Positions 22,610 through 29,193 of a stretch of DNA of 32,251 bases are shown here, in pieces. Within the stretch, counting starts at the first letter, position 1. Every line of letters starts with the position of its first letter. The stretch comes from a virus. The notes beneath the pieces were generated by a model. That model made no database searches. It was not told where the DNA came from and was given only the letters and a program-made list of their open reading frames with translations. The position numbers were made by a program, and so were the translations under genes. Location of the stretch: positions 1 to 32,251 of IMG/VR virus record IMGVR_UViG_3300030333_001570. The stretch is one strand, 5' to 3'.

Positions 22610-22636
22610 AAAAAAAAAGCCTCGGTTAAGAGGCTT
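22610..22636 (-). terminator. Rho-independent terminator, leftward
   Basis: The arms AAGCCTC (22617-22623) and GAGGCTT (22630-22636) surround a six-base loop, and on the minus strand the stem runs straight into nine T (the A-run 22610-22618). It overlaps the stop of the 58-aa gene. On the plus strand the stem is followed only by GTTT. Confidence 0.82.
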
Positions 22637-22802
22637 GTTTAAATTCAGGTTCTAGATCAGAGATTGCATCAGCAACATTAGCTTTGAGATTGCCGTAGAT
22701 TTTTAGTTCTTTGGCATCTTTTGGATTCTTTTTCAAGGCTTCGTAAAGATCAATTAGAGCCTTAACAGTTGAATCACTAAGCAAGTGGTCATTCAAATAC
22801 AT
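22626..22802 (-). CDS. Small helical protein, unknown
   Basis: The product is 58 aa, read by hand: MYLNDHLLSDSTVKALIDLY, then EALKKNPKDAKELKIYGNLK and ADAISDLEPEFKQAS. Helix periodicity is clear and the composition is soluble. The stop lies inside the stem of a strong leftward terminator, typical of the end of a real gene. The function is unknown. Confidence 0.6.
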   Translation of the reverse strand: MYLNDHLLSDSTVKALIDLYEALKKNPKDAKELKIYGNLKANVADAISDLEPEFKQAS

Positions 22803-22848
22803 GGAAAGAAATGCAAGAGGTCAAACGCTGTCTCCAGCGACAATACAA

Positions 22849-23079
22849 TTATGACTCATAGTCGGTAGTGTCGCCGTAAACATAGTTGGGAACACCTAAT
22901 TCAAAGCCTTCAGGATTTGCTTTAACGTGCTTAATGATTTTGTCTTGGATGTCTCTTAAAGATCCTGCGTAACTCTTAGAATCAGCCTCTAATAATTCTT
23001 CTTTACCCGAAGGTAGATTAAGAATTGCATCTTGAACGGCTTCAAGAATTGTTTCGAGTTCGTACTTTTCAAAGTCCAT
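22849..23079 (-). CDS. Small acidic protein, unknown
   Basis: The product is 76 aa: MDFEKYELETILEAVQDAIL, then AGSLRDIQDKIIKHVKANPE and GFELGVPNYVYGDTTDYES. It is acidic and helical with a Tyr-rich C-terminus. The ATG follows three bases after the stop codon of the 52-aa gene upstream (TAA then ATG), arguing for an operon. No motif is recognised; small acidic early proteins can act as host-protein inhibitors or DNA mimics, but there is no direct support for this here. Confidence 0.63.
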   Translation of the reverse strand: MDFEKYELETILEAVQDAILNLPSGKEELLEADSKSYAGSLRDIQDKIIKHVKANPEGFELGVPNYVYGDTTDYES

Positions 23080-23238
23080 TTATTTGTTAGAAAAAAGTTT
23101 TACAACATCAGCAACCATTGATTCAGGATCAGGGTTGCATTTGTAGATCTTGTGAATCTGGTAGTGCTGCTTGTCGCTTAACTCACAGCCTAAAGATGTC
23201 TCTACTTGATGAACGAAAGTGCGAAATGGAGTGTGCAT
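23080..23238 (-). CDS. Small unknown protein
   Basis: The product is 52 aa: MHTPFRTFVHQVETSLGCEL, then SDKQHYQIHKIYKCNPDPES and ending DVVKLFSNK. The stop codon directly abuts the next ATG. The gene starts 14 bases after the A-run of the terminator at 23253-23275 and belongs to the leftward small-gene cluster. Two cysteines (C18, C34) and no signal sequence are seen. Confidence 0.58.
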   Translation of the reverse strand: MHTPFRTFVHQVETSLGCELSDKQHYQIHKIYKCNPDPESMVADVVKLFSNK

Positions 23239-23252
23239 GATAAAAAAGCAAG

Positions 23253-23275
23253 AAAAAAGCCCCGACTAGCGGGGC
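23253..23275 (-). terminator. Rho-independent terminator, leftward
   Basis: A six-base GC stem GCCCCG (23259-23264) / CGGGGC (23270-23275) with loop ACTAG is followed on the minus strand by six T. It ends the transcript of the first gene of the leftward cluster, but three further small genes continue after it, so some read-through or extra promoters must exist. Confidence 0.82.
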
Positions 23276-23281
23276 GGTGAA

Positions 23282-23437
23282 TCAGAAAAGCATTCCTAAA
23301 GCGGCGGTTACAGCTAGAAGAATTAGAGCGGCGTTCAATTTCTCGGTGAGATTTCGATTCTGCTCAGTTAAATCATCAATTAGCGGAACTGCTTCATCAA
23401 TGATTTGTTGCTTAGTGCTTTTTGCGGTGATTTCCAC
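23282..23437 (-). CDS. Small membrane protein with coiled coil
   Basis: The product is 51 aa, starting at GTG (an in-frame TAG lies seven codons upstream and no other start is available). The first 35 residues are helical and charged (KQQIIDEAVPLIDDLTEQNR), then a hydrophobic segment (AALILLAVTAALGMLF) ends the protein. It is thus a tail-anchored small protein. It is the first gene after the predicted leftward promoter and is followed by a terminator. A role in the host membrane during early infection is plausible but unproven. Confidence 0.55.
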   Translation of the reverse strand: MEITAKSTKQQIIDEAVPLIDDLTEQNRNLTEKLNAALILLAVTAALGMLF

Positions 23438-23480
23438 GAAAGTAAGAGCGAAGGTCTAGGGAATCTCTCCCATACCATTA

Positions 23481-23509
23481 ATTATGAACCATATTCCAAC
23501 CTTACGCAA
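23481..23509 (-). promoter_or_regulatory. Predicted leftward promoter for the small-gene cluster
   Basis: On the minus strand TTGCGT is followed after exactly 17 bases by CATAAT, a good -10 match. Transcription would begin upstream of the 51-aa membrane-protein gene. The spacer and the -35 box overlap a pair of direct repeats, which suggests control by a DNA-binding protein. Confidence 0.45.
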
Positions 23510-23522
23510 CCATATCCCACCC
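23487..23522 (+). repeat. Two direct repeats at 21-base spacing (possible operator)
   Basis: AACCATATTCCAACC (23487-23501) is followed by AACCATATCCCACCC (23508-23522), matching at 12 of 15 positions. Starts are 21 bases apart, about two helical turns, so a dimeric protein could bind both on one DNA face. They cover the spacer and -35 region of the predicted leftward promoter. Confidence 0.45.
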
Positions 23523-23527
23523 TATTG

Positions 23528-23549
23528 AGGACAGTTTGAAAAGTGTCCT
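23528..23549. promoter_or_regulatory. Dyad AGGACA-N10-TGTCCT (possible operator)
   Basis: A perfect inverted repeat of six bases per arm with ten bases between lies in the 190-base gap between the divergent small-gene transcripts. Dimension and symmetry fit an operator for a dimeric HTH protein (two arms, 16 bases centre to centre). A further AGGAC occurs at 23572-23576. Apart from the repeats and this dyad I see nothing else in the gap, and no clear rightward promoter. Confidence 0.4.
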
Positions 23550-23627
23550 GTGGGTTAGTGCTAGTTCCTTTAGGACGGGGCAAGATAGTTTTAACGCCGG
23601 TAGACGGCTCACCCTTGCAATGCACCC

Positions 23628-23990
23628 ATGGCTACAATCACCGATCTCAAAAATGGTTTCACAGTTGTTGACACCGAAAAAAAGAAACTAGAAGTAGGAA
23701 CAATTCTCACGAAATCATGGGGCTATTCCATGACGATTGTTCAGTATTACGTTGTAGTAAGAAGGACACATATAACGGCGTGGGTTAGAGAAATAGAAAA
23801 AAATATTGTTGATGACAACGGCAAAGGAAATGGAACAGCAACTCCACATTTAAGCGCTAAAGAATTTGGCCCAGTCACTAGACATAAAATCCATCAAGAT
23901 TCTGACGATGGTGAATACCTTCGCGACCCAGATTTGAATCAAATGCGCATCTGGGATGGTCGTCCCAAGTACTACAACACTTGGGATTGA
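23628..23990 (+). CDS. Phage protein of the 'SWGY' type, unknown function
   Basis: The product is 120 aa. The core VGTILTKSWGYSMTIVQYYV followed by VVRRTHITAWVREIEKN resembles a widespread family of small phage proteins with SWGY(E/D)QTNxxFYxVV. These are all-beta with an SH3-like look. A conserved C-terminal part, RIWDGRPKYYNTWD, is typical of the family too. It is the first gene of the rightward early arm. No ribosome binding site is evident in the leader, as is common in cyanobacterial systems. Confidence 0.72.
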   Translation: MATITDLKNGFTVVDTEKKKLEVGTILTKSWGYSMTIVQYYVVVRRTHITAWVREIEKNIVDDNGKGNGTATPHLSAKEFGPVTRHKIHQDSDDGEYLRDPDLNQMRIWDGRPKYYNTWD

Positions 23991-24032
23991 TTTTTCCTAC
24001 TTATCCCCCCCTACTTAATTATTTCTTTTTAA

Positions 24033-24515
24033 ATGGAAAACAATTTAGATTGGAAAAAGCGTAATGACGCTATTGAGTCCGATCCTCGTTACATAGAATG
24101 CAGAAAAGTCTCAAGAAAAATTGCAGATCAGGGCCGTGAGGCTCAAGCCGAATTGTATAGATCAGTCCGCAAGGTTGGTCAACTCCTTCGACTCTTTGAT
24201 GCTGGGGTTGAAATACTAAGCAGAACAGAGGACATTACCCCAGAAGAATCTGAAGTCTTACAGAAATACACTACCGACTGCGGCGAATGCTGGAGAAGTA
24301 ATTGGGATCTAGCTACAGATCTTCAAATGGAACTTGGCGTAATGCAATGCGAAGTTGTCAACAAGCAGAAACGCGCTGTAGCGGAATTAAAAAGAGCCAC
24401 AAAGGTTGCTTGGCAAAAAACAGTAGTTGTAAGAGAAACTATTAATGCGGAATTAGATGAAAAGGAAGAAAAAGAAAAAGCAGCAAAGACAGAAAAGGAG
24501 CCTACCAATGGTTGA
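24033..24515 (+). CDS. Charged helical protein, unknown
   Basis: The product is 160 aa, almost wholly helical: ECRKVSRKIADQGREAQAEL, VEILSRTEDITPEESEVLQK, then a Lys/Glu-rich end (NAELDEKEEKEKAAKTEKEP). It has no membrane segment. Its stop overlaps the next gene by eight bases. A purine-rich stretch near its end forms the ribosome binding site of the next gene. The function is not recognised. Confidence 0.65.
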   Translation: MENNLDWKKRNDAIESDPRYIECRKVSRKIADQGREAQAELYRSVRKVGQLLRLFDAGVEILSRTEDITPEESEVLQKYTTDCGECWRSNWDLATDLQMELGVMQCEVVNKQKRAVAELKRATKVAWQKTVVVRETINAELDEKEEKEKAAKTEKEPTNG

Positions 24516-24828
24516 AACACAAACTAATATTTTCGACCAGCCAGTAGGTCTTCACAACGGTACAGAGACAAGCGTGGAAGCGGCTATTGACGTCGGCCAC
24601 AAGATCAGCCGTTACCAACAACTGATTATGGACACCATTGAGAAATCTCTTAATGGAATGACCAGAGATGAGCTAGCAATGATAACCGGCTTACCTACTG
24701 CGACTATCTGCGCTCGGTGCAGAGAACTGATCTTAATGAATTTCTTAAATCCCCGCTATGAACACGGCGAAAAGATAAAAAGAAAAACGAGATCAGGAAA
24801 GAACGCGGAGGTTCTTTTCCTTCGATGA
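24508..24828 (+). CDS. Winged-helix DNA-binding protein
   Basis: The product is 106 aa. The start is ATG with AAAAGGAG seven bases upstream; a longer frame further upstream duplicates the coding sequence of the previous gene and is rejected. A winged-helix is visible: ISRYQQLIMDTIEKSLNGMT, then RDELAMITGLPTATICARCR and a basic wing KIKRKTRSGKNAEVLFLR. It probably binds DNA as a regulator of the early or late arm. The stop overlaps the next short gene as ATGA. Confidence 0.7.
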   Translation: MVETQTNIFDQPVGLHNGTETSVEAAIDVGHKISRYQQLIMDTIEKSLNGMTRDELAMITGLPTATICARCRELILMNFLNPRYEHGEKIKRKTRSGKNAEVLFLR

Positions 24829-24926
24829 TGTTCAATTCCGTCTGCCTTTTCCTTCTGGTAATTGCAGCATATTCCAACCTCTATCTTCAACTGAAAAATA
24901 GAGGTTTACGCAAGCCCCACCCCTGA
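24825..24926 (+). CDS. 33-residue membrane peptide
   Basis: The sequence MMFNSVCLFLLVIAAYSNLY followed by LQLKNRGLRKPHP gives one hydrophobic helix with a basic C-terminal tail, so the tail should be inside the cell. The ATG overlaps the stop of the winged-helix gene (ATGA), which implies translational coupling. The length is very short, so the call depends on the coupling and the clean hydrophobic pattern. The function is unknown. Confidence 0.5.
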   Translation: MMFNSVCLFLLVIAAYSNLYLQLKNRGLRKPHP

Positions 24927-24952
24927 CACTTGCGCTCACCCCTTTTCTAACG

Positions 24953-25168
24953 ATGACATACGATCAAATTTTTTGGACGTTTCAAACTGCTATCCAGAAT
25001 GGTGGCGGGTTTTATTCCAAGCTTGGAGAGGCTGGAGTCTTGGCTGATGCTGAGAATAAGCAACTGCTTTTAAAGACCTTTCCTAAATTAATTTCTCACT
25101 ACGGGCCTAACAGCACTCTTTATGTGAGACCAGCAAACCTAAAGCCAGTGGAGTTACCAAAGTCATGA
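24953..25168 (+). CDS. Small unknown protein
   Basis: The product is 71 aa: MTYDQIFWTFQTAIQNGGGF, then AGVLADAENKQLLLKTFPKL and a Tyr/Arg-containing end. It is soluble, with a helical front and a strand-rich end. It overlaps the nuclease gene by four bases (ATGA), suggesting coupling with the recombination module. No motif is recognised. Confidence 0.62.
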   Translation: MTYDQIFWTFQTAIQNGGGFYSKLGEAGVLADAENKQLLLKTFPKLISHYGPNSTLYVRPANLKPVELPKS

Positions 25169-25995
25169 AATTAGTCACAGTCAATGACGGTACAACTATT
25201 TCAGAAGAATCCTATAGAGCTGATTTGGCCTATAGCGCATCTGACCTGAAAAAGCTTATTGCCGAGAATCCTTTTTCCCTTTGGAATCAGAAACACAATC
25301 CTGAAGGGCCATTATTGAAATTCCCAGAATCTTCAGTTTTTCGGATGGGTCGCGCCGTTCATGCGTCGGTACTAGAGCCAAATGAATATCATTCACGCTA
25401 CGGCTTTGTTCCTGACAGAAGAACAAAAGAAGGCAAAGCAGAAGCGGCAAGGCTACAAGCAGAAGGGAAAACAGTTCTCAATCCAACTGAATGGCAGTTA
25501 GTCCAAGAAATTTCTGGGGCGGTTGCTCGTCACCCTTTGGCTGGCCCTTTATTTAATCAAGGGAAAGCAGAACAGAGTATTTGGTGGGATCATCAAACCT
25601 CCGGCTTGACCTGCAAGTGTAGATGCGATTGGATCAACGATTCTAACCAGATTATTGATTTAAAGACGACTGGTGAAGGCGGTGCTAGTCCAAAAGCCTT
25701 TGCAAACTCTATAGGGAAATTCTCTTATCACCTTCAAGCCGCCCACTATATGCAAGGCGTGATGGCTACTGATTTTATTTTTGTTGTAGTCGAAAAAGCT
25801 TGGCCCTACAACATAGGCGTCTACAGGTTAGATCAAGAGGCTTTAGATGAAGGTCTAGAACTTCAGCAAGTGGCATTACATACAATTGCCGATTGCATTG
25901 AGAAAGAAACTTGGCCTGATTACAACAACGGGAAGATCCAAACGCTTGAACTTCCGGGGTATTACCAGTACAGATCTGTAGGAGCGCAACCATGA
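25165..25995 (+). CDS. RecE-like exonuclease (PD-(D/E)XK)
   Basis: The product is 276 aa. The PD-(D/E)XK core is visible: GRAVHASVLEPNEY (motif I His66), CKCRCDWINDSNQIIDLKTT with Asp155, Asp165 and Lys167, and the downstream SYHLQAAHYMQGV, matching the QxxxY motif of RecE/lambda-exonuclease-like enzymes. All catalytic residues seem present. It degrades one strand of dsDNA ends to leave ssDNA for the annealing protein two genes downstream. It overlaps both neighbours by four bases (ATGA). Confidence 0.85.
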   Translation: MKLVTVNDGTTISEESYRADLAYSASDLKKLIAENPFSLWNQKHNPEGPLLKFPESSVFRMGRAVHASVLEPNEYHSRYGFVPDRRTKEGKAEAARLQAEGKTVLNPTEWQLVQEISGAVARHPLAGPLFNQGKAEQSIWWDHQTSGLTCKCRCDWINDSNQIIDLKTTGEGGASPKAFANSIGKFSYHLQAAHYMQGVMATDFIFVVVEKAWPYNIGVYRLDQEALDEGLELQQVALHTIADCIEKETWPDYNNGKIQTLELPGYYQYRSVGAQP

Positions 25996-26879
25996 TTCAA
26001 GATCCAACTTTTGAAATAGTCGAGATGACCCCTGAATGGGCTGAAGAAATCTTGGCTAAGAACAATTTCAAGAACAGAAGGATAAGAGTTGCAAACCTAG
26101 AGCGACTTGTTAAAGCCATTGAGAAAGATCAATGGTTGCCAACTTCTCAAGGCATAGCTTTAGACCATGATGGAAATCTTTTAGACGGTCAGCACAGGCT
26201 AGTGGCTGTCGTAAAAGCAAAGAAATCTATCAAAATTATGCTTGCTCGAGGTCTAGACCCGAAAGCCTTTTCAGTTCTTGATTCTGGCTGCACAAGAACA
26301 GCCGGTGATGCTTTAGCCGTTGCAGGTTGCTCTAGTGCTAATCCCGCCGCCGCTGCAATCAAGTTATACATCATGTATTACGAGCATCCAGACCGGTTAT
26401 GGGGTGAAAAAGTTAGGCCAGCCCACAACACAATCCTCCAACAGTGGAAGGATAAAAGAGAAATTATTGACCAATACGTCAGTGATATTCAAGGCATCTG
26501 GCGCAGGTATCGAACTTTTCAATTAAGTCCTTGTATTGCTTTTGCTTTAATTGCTGATGACGCTGGTTGGAAGTTTGACGAGGTAATTGAGTATTTCTGT
26601 GTCTTTGGTAGCGGAGCCAATTTAAAAGAAGATTCCCCAATACTTTCTTACAGAAATCAACTAGCAAACCCTGTCTACAGGAGGCGTGGATCTAATGCGT
26701 CTCAACTCCAGTTAAACAGCCAGATCAAGTGCTTTAACCTGTGGAAAAGGCCAGAAGGCACCACGCTGAAGAAATTCATGCAGCCGAGTATTCCACCTCA
26801 AGGGAAGATGCTTTCAGTAATACTTAGAAAGGAATGCTTCCCAACCAACATTGTCAATGTAATTCCTAAAACAGCATGA
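25992..26879 (+). CDS. ParB-like DGQHRL-motif protein
   Basis: The product is 295 aa. The N-terminal half has TPEWAEEILAKNNFKNRRI, then VKAIEKDQWLPTSQGIALDH and the box GNLLDGQHRLVAVVKAKKSI (DGQHRL 65-70), a ParB/sulfiredoxin-like pattern, found in many phages next to recombination genes. A Cys-containing turn (VLDSGCTRTAGDALA) is also conserved in similar proteins, and the C-terminal half is helical (residues ~120-260). It lies between the exonuclease and the annealing protein with ATGA overlaps on each side. This is the second ParB-like protein in the window and is only distantly similar to the one at 19.6-20.2 kb. Its biochemical role is not known to me. Confidence 0.72.
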   Translation: MIQDPTFEIVEMTPEWAEEILAKNNFKNRRIRVANLERLVKAIEKDQWLPTSQGIALDHDGNLLDGQHRLVAVVKAKKSIKIMLARGLDPKAFSVLDSGCTRTAGDALAVAGCSSANPAAAAIKLYIMYYEHPDRLWGEKVRPAHNTILQQWKDKREIIDQYVSDIQGIWRRYRTFQLSPCIAFALIADDAGWKFDEVIEYFCVFGSGANLKEDSPILSYRNQLANPVYRRRGSNASQLQLNSQIKCFNLWKRPEGTTLKKFMQPSIPPQGKMLSVILRKECFPTNIVNVIPKTA

Positions 26880-27499
26880 CCGTACCTAACCTCGCCGGTG
26901 TCATAACAAAGCAAGACACCTTTCAAAAAGGCGGTGGCTCCTTTAAAGCTACCTATGTTCCGTGGGCCAAGACCATGCAATTGTTAAGAGAGCATGCGCC
27001 CGGATGGGATTTTCACCTTCAAGCCACTACCGATGGGAATGGTTTTGTCTGGAGATCACCGGATGGGAGCGGATATTTAGTTTGCTTCTTTAGAGGCCCA
27101 GACGATCAGAGAACAAGTCTATTCCCATTTCCAATAATGGATCATCGGAATATGCCATTACAAGGTGATCGCATTAGCTCAAGAGCCTTCACCGATAGTC
27201 ACCGCCGCGCTTTATGTGCTTCTGCGGCTTTCCATTTTGGTTTAGCTTATGAATTATGGGCTGATGACGAAATTAAAGACGCTGCTCAACCGATCTCTGC
27301 TAAGAAAGTTGTAACAAAAACCCCTACAGCAGCATTAGCAAGAGAGGCAATTAGTAAGGCGGAATCTGTAGAAAGGTGTGACGAGTTCATGCAAAATCTT
27401 ATTGGAAGACACGCTGAAGGTCACATCAATGATGCAGAATTTGACAGCCTAAAAAAAGCTCTTACAAAGAAAAGGAGGTCTTTAGAATCTAATCCATGA
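26876..27499 (+). CDS. Probable single-strand annealing protein (Sak/ERF/DUF1071 type)
   Basis: The product is 207 aa. The segment FKATYVPWAKTMQLLREHAP, then TSLFPFPIMDHRNMPLQGD and SSRAFTDSHRRALCASAAFH followed by FGLAYELWA matches phage annealing proteins of the Sak/DUF1071 kind (a WA-x-hh-L core helix, a PIMDxRN strand and an 'RAL-A-AA-GLxYELW' helix). A helical C-terminal part follows (EAISKAESVERCDEFMQNLI). The position, two genes after the RecE-like nuclease, makes a synaptase-exonuclease pair. The ATG overlaps the previous stop. The family attribution is by pattern. Confidence 0.78.
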   Translation: MTVPNLAGVITKQDTFQKGGGSFKATYVPWAKTMQLLREHAPGWDFHLQATTDGNGFVWRSPDGSGYLVCFFRGPDDQRTSLFPFPIMDHRNMPLQGDRISSRAFTDSHRRALCASAAFHFGLAYELWADDEIKDAAQPISAKKVVTKTPTAALAREAISKAESVERCDEFMQNLIGRHAEGHINDAEFDSLKKALTKKRRSLESNP

Positions 27500-27741
27500 A
27501 CAAAGAACATCCCTATGTAATGCCTAACGATTCCCAGTACCTCACCACTAAGCAATTAGCAGAGCGATACGGCGTGAAACCTGCAACTATCAAAGGTTGG
27601 AGGGCCGAAAGAAAAGGCCCAGAGTTTTACACATTACCTCGTATGGCCGTTGCTTATGGTTCCTCGCGAGTTAGATATAACCTTCACCAGGTTCTAGCTT
27701 GGGAGCAAACACATTCAATTACACCTTTAAATCACTTTTAA
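27496..27741 (+). CDS. HTH (excisionase/MerR-like) DNA-binding protein
   Basis: The product is 81 aa. A helix-turn-helix YLTTKQLAERYGVKPATIKG is followed by the wing-like WRAERKGPEFYTLP and a second part RVRYNLHQVLAWEQTHS, the standard design of HTH_17 / AlpA-excisionase-type proteins. No integrase is visible, so a regulatory role is more likely than an excision role. ATGA coupling with the gene in front. Confidence 0.78.
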   Translation: MNKEHPYVMPNDSQYLTTKQLAERYGVKPATIKGWRAERKGPEFYTLPRMAVAYGSSRVRYNLHQVLAWEQTHSITPLNHF

Positions 27742-27742
27742 A

Positions 27743-28093
27743 ATGCCTTCTTCCTACCCCACTAATAACGAAACAGCTTTTACGGCTAAGTTCAGAATCA
27801 TCCAGAACAAAAGACAAGATAGTGATAGAAGTCCACAAGAAAAGATCTGCATGGACTTTACAGCCACAACTGCTGTGAAAATGGCTGAATGGTTAATGGC
27901 TTCAGCAGAACAAGCCGAAACTGAAGGCACAACAATTAGGGTTTATAGCAGCAAAGACAACTACACAGAGGAAGTAGGTTTCTCTATGTGGGGCGGAATA
28001 TGGGGTACAAGTGGTAAATTTTCTCCGCTTAAGCCTGAAAGTCTTCCAACAAAAAGCGTATCATCAAGAGGGAAAGAAAACATCCCTTTTTAA
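27743..28093 (+). CDS. Small early protein, possible SSB-like tail
   Basis: The product is 116 aa. It has strand-rich parts (TAFTAKFRIIQNKRQDSDRS, VGFSMWGGIWGTSGKFSPL) and a helix (AVKMAEWLMASAEQAETEGT). The C-terminus is KENIPF, reminiscent of the acidic IPF tip of single-strand binding proteins that recruits other replication proteins, but the preceding residues are not acidic enough to be sure. The stop overlaps the next gene's ATG as TAATG. It lies directly between recombination genes and the sigma factor. The function is unknown. Confidence 0.66.
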   Translation: MPSSYPTNNETAFTAKFRIIQNKRQDSDRSPQEKICMDFTATTAVKMAEWLMASAEQAETEGTTIRVYSSKDNYTEEVGFSMWGGIWGTSGKFSPLKPESLPTKSVSSRGKENIPF

Positions 28094-28317
28094 TGCCTAG
28101 AGCTGAAGCCACTACGCGTCAAAGATTACTAAATGTGTTAAGAAAAGATGCTGCAAAACTCCATGAAGTCCGCGCAGATCTTGATCGAATAGGGAAAGGG
28201 AAAGACGGTTACATTTCGTCAGCAGAGGCCAGAGGTTTACACGCTTTGGCCCTTTCTCTTATTGCGCGTAATGAAGAAACTATTGGCGCTTATTACAAAA
28301 TTACAAAACCTAATTAA
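28093..28317 (+). CDS. Small helical protein, unknown
   Basis: The product is 74 aa: EATTRQRLLNVLRKDAAKLH, then KGKDGYISSAEARGLHALAL and LIARNEETIGAYYKITKPN. It is helical, with a turn around GKDGYIS that resembles an EF-hand-like loop only loosely. The stop immediately precedes the sigma-factor ATG, so the two are co-translated. No family is recognised. Confidence 0.62.
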   Translation: MPRAEATTRQRLLNVLRKDAAKLHEVRADLDRIGKGKDGYISSAEARGLHALALSLIARNEETIGAYYKITKPN

Positions 28318-29193
28318 ATGGATTCTGTCGGAGATTATCTTTCACGCATAGCGCGTTATCCCTTGCTGACCGGGGAACAAGAAATTAGTTTGTCAAAGAA
28401 AATTTTAAAAGCAGAAAAATTAATAAAAGGCGAATCTCAAAGCTTTAATAGAGAGGAAAAAAAAACTATACAAATAGGCACTAAGGCAAAAGAAAAGCTT
28501 GTTAATTGCAACTTGAGATTAGTGGTTCACATCGCATCTAAATATAAGAAAAGGCTTAGAGGAAATAGCATGGAATTTCTAGACTTAATACAGGAGGGGT
28601 CTATAGGTCTACAAAGAGCCGCCGAATTATTTGATGGAACTAGGGGCTACAAATTCAGTACCTATTCTTTTTGGTGGATAAGACAAGCAATTACTAGAGC
28701 AATGGATCACAAGGAAAGAGCAATTAGGATTCCTCAAAACTGTTTAGAAAAAGTTTATAAGGCTGTTAAAACTGCTGAAATTTTTACAGCGAAAAACAAT
28801 AGAGAACCAACGATTAAAGAACTTTCGGCATTAACAGAAACAAGTATTGAAGAATTAACAATGCTATTAGAAAGAAGCAAAAATCTGGCAAGCTTAGATC
28901 AGACAAATGAAGACGGGAAACCGTGGTCTGAAGCTAATTTTATAGACCATAATTTCTGCAAATTAGAGACAGAAAGTTCTATCGGAATAATGGAAGATGC
29001 CTTATGCTTCTTAAACCACAGAGACCAAGTCCTATTAAAAAAACGGTTCGGATTGAAAGGTCACGAACGCTCTACTTATACAAAGTTGGCAGAAGAGGCC
29101 GGGGTTTCAAGAGAAAGAGTTAGACAGAAGTGTGAGACGGCTAAGACCCGATTGAGGTTGCAGATGCTAAGGAACTCTTTTATCCCAGCTTGA
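28318..29193 (+). CDS. Sigma-70 family RNA polymerase sigma factor (cyanobacterial group-2 type)
   Basis: The product is 291 aa with regions 1.2-2-3-4. Region 1.2: MDSVGDYLSRIARYPLLTGE (1-35). Region 2.1/2.2: NCNLRLVVHIASKYKKRLRG then EFLDLIQEGSIGLQRAAELF, the polymerase-binding site. Region 2.3/2.4: GYKFSTYSFWWIRQAITRAM, for -10 melting and recognition, followed by HKERAIRIPQ. Region 3 includes EPTIKELSALTETSIEEL. Region 4: DQVLLKKRFGLKGHERSTYT, then the HTH KLAEEAGVSRERVRQKCETA for -35 recognition. All this resembles host primary-like (group 2) sigma factors of cyanobacteria, not the short T4 gp55 type. It lacks the long region 1.1. It is the last gene of the early rightward operon, fitting a switch of host polymerase to later promoters. 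Confidence 0.95.
   Translation: MDSVGDYLSRIARYPLLTGEQEISLSKKILKAEKLIKGESQSFNREEKKTIQIGTKAKEKLVNCNLRLVVHIASKYKKRLRGNSMEFLDLIQEGSIGLQRAAELFDGTRGYKFSTYSFWWIRQAITRAMDHKERAIRIPQNCLEKVYKAVKTAEIFTAKNNREPTIKELSALTETSIEELTMLLERSKNLASLDQTNEDGKPWSEANFIDHNFCKLETESSIGIMEDALCFLNHRDQVLLKKRFGLKGHERSTYTKLAEEAGVSRERVRQKCETAKTRLRLQMLRNSFIPA

Noticed and set aside
24457-24507. Longer N-terminus for the winged-helix protein (lysine-rich)
   Set aside because: These codons are the shadow of the Lys/Glu-rich end of the previous gene. The ATG at 24508 has AAAAGGAG at good distance and starts a normal protein.
27496-27741. Excisionase of a temperate phage
   Set aside because: The HTH fits the excisionase-like family, but no integrase, attachment site or repressor is visible, so only a DNA-binding role is supported.
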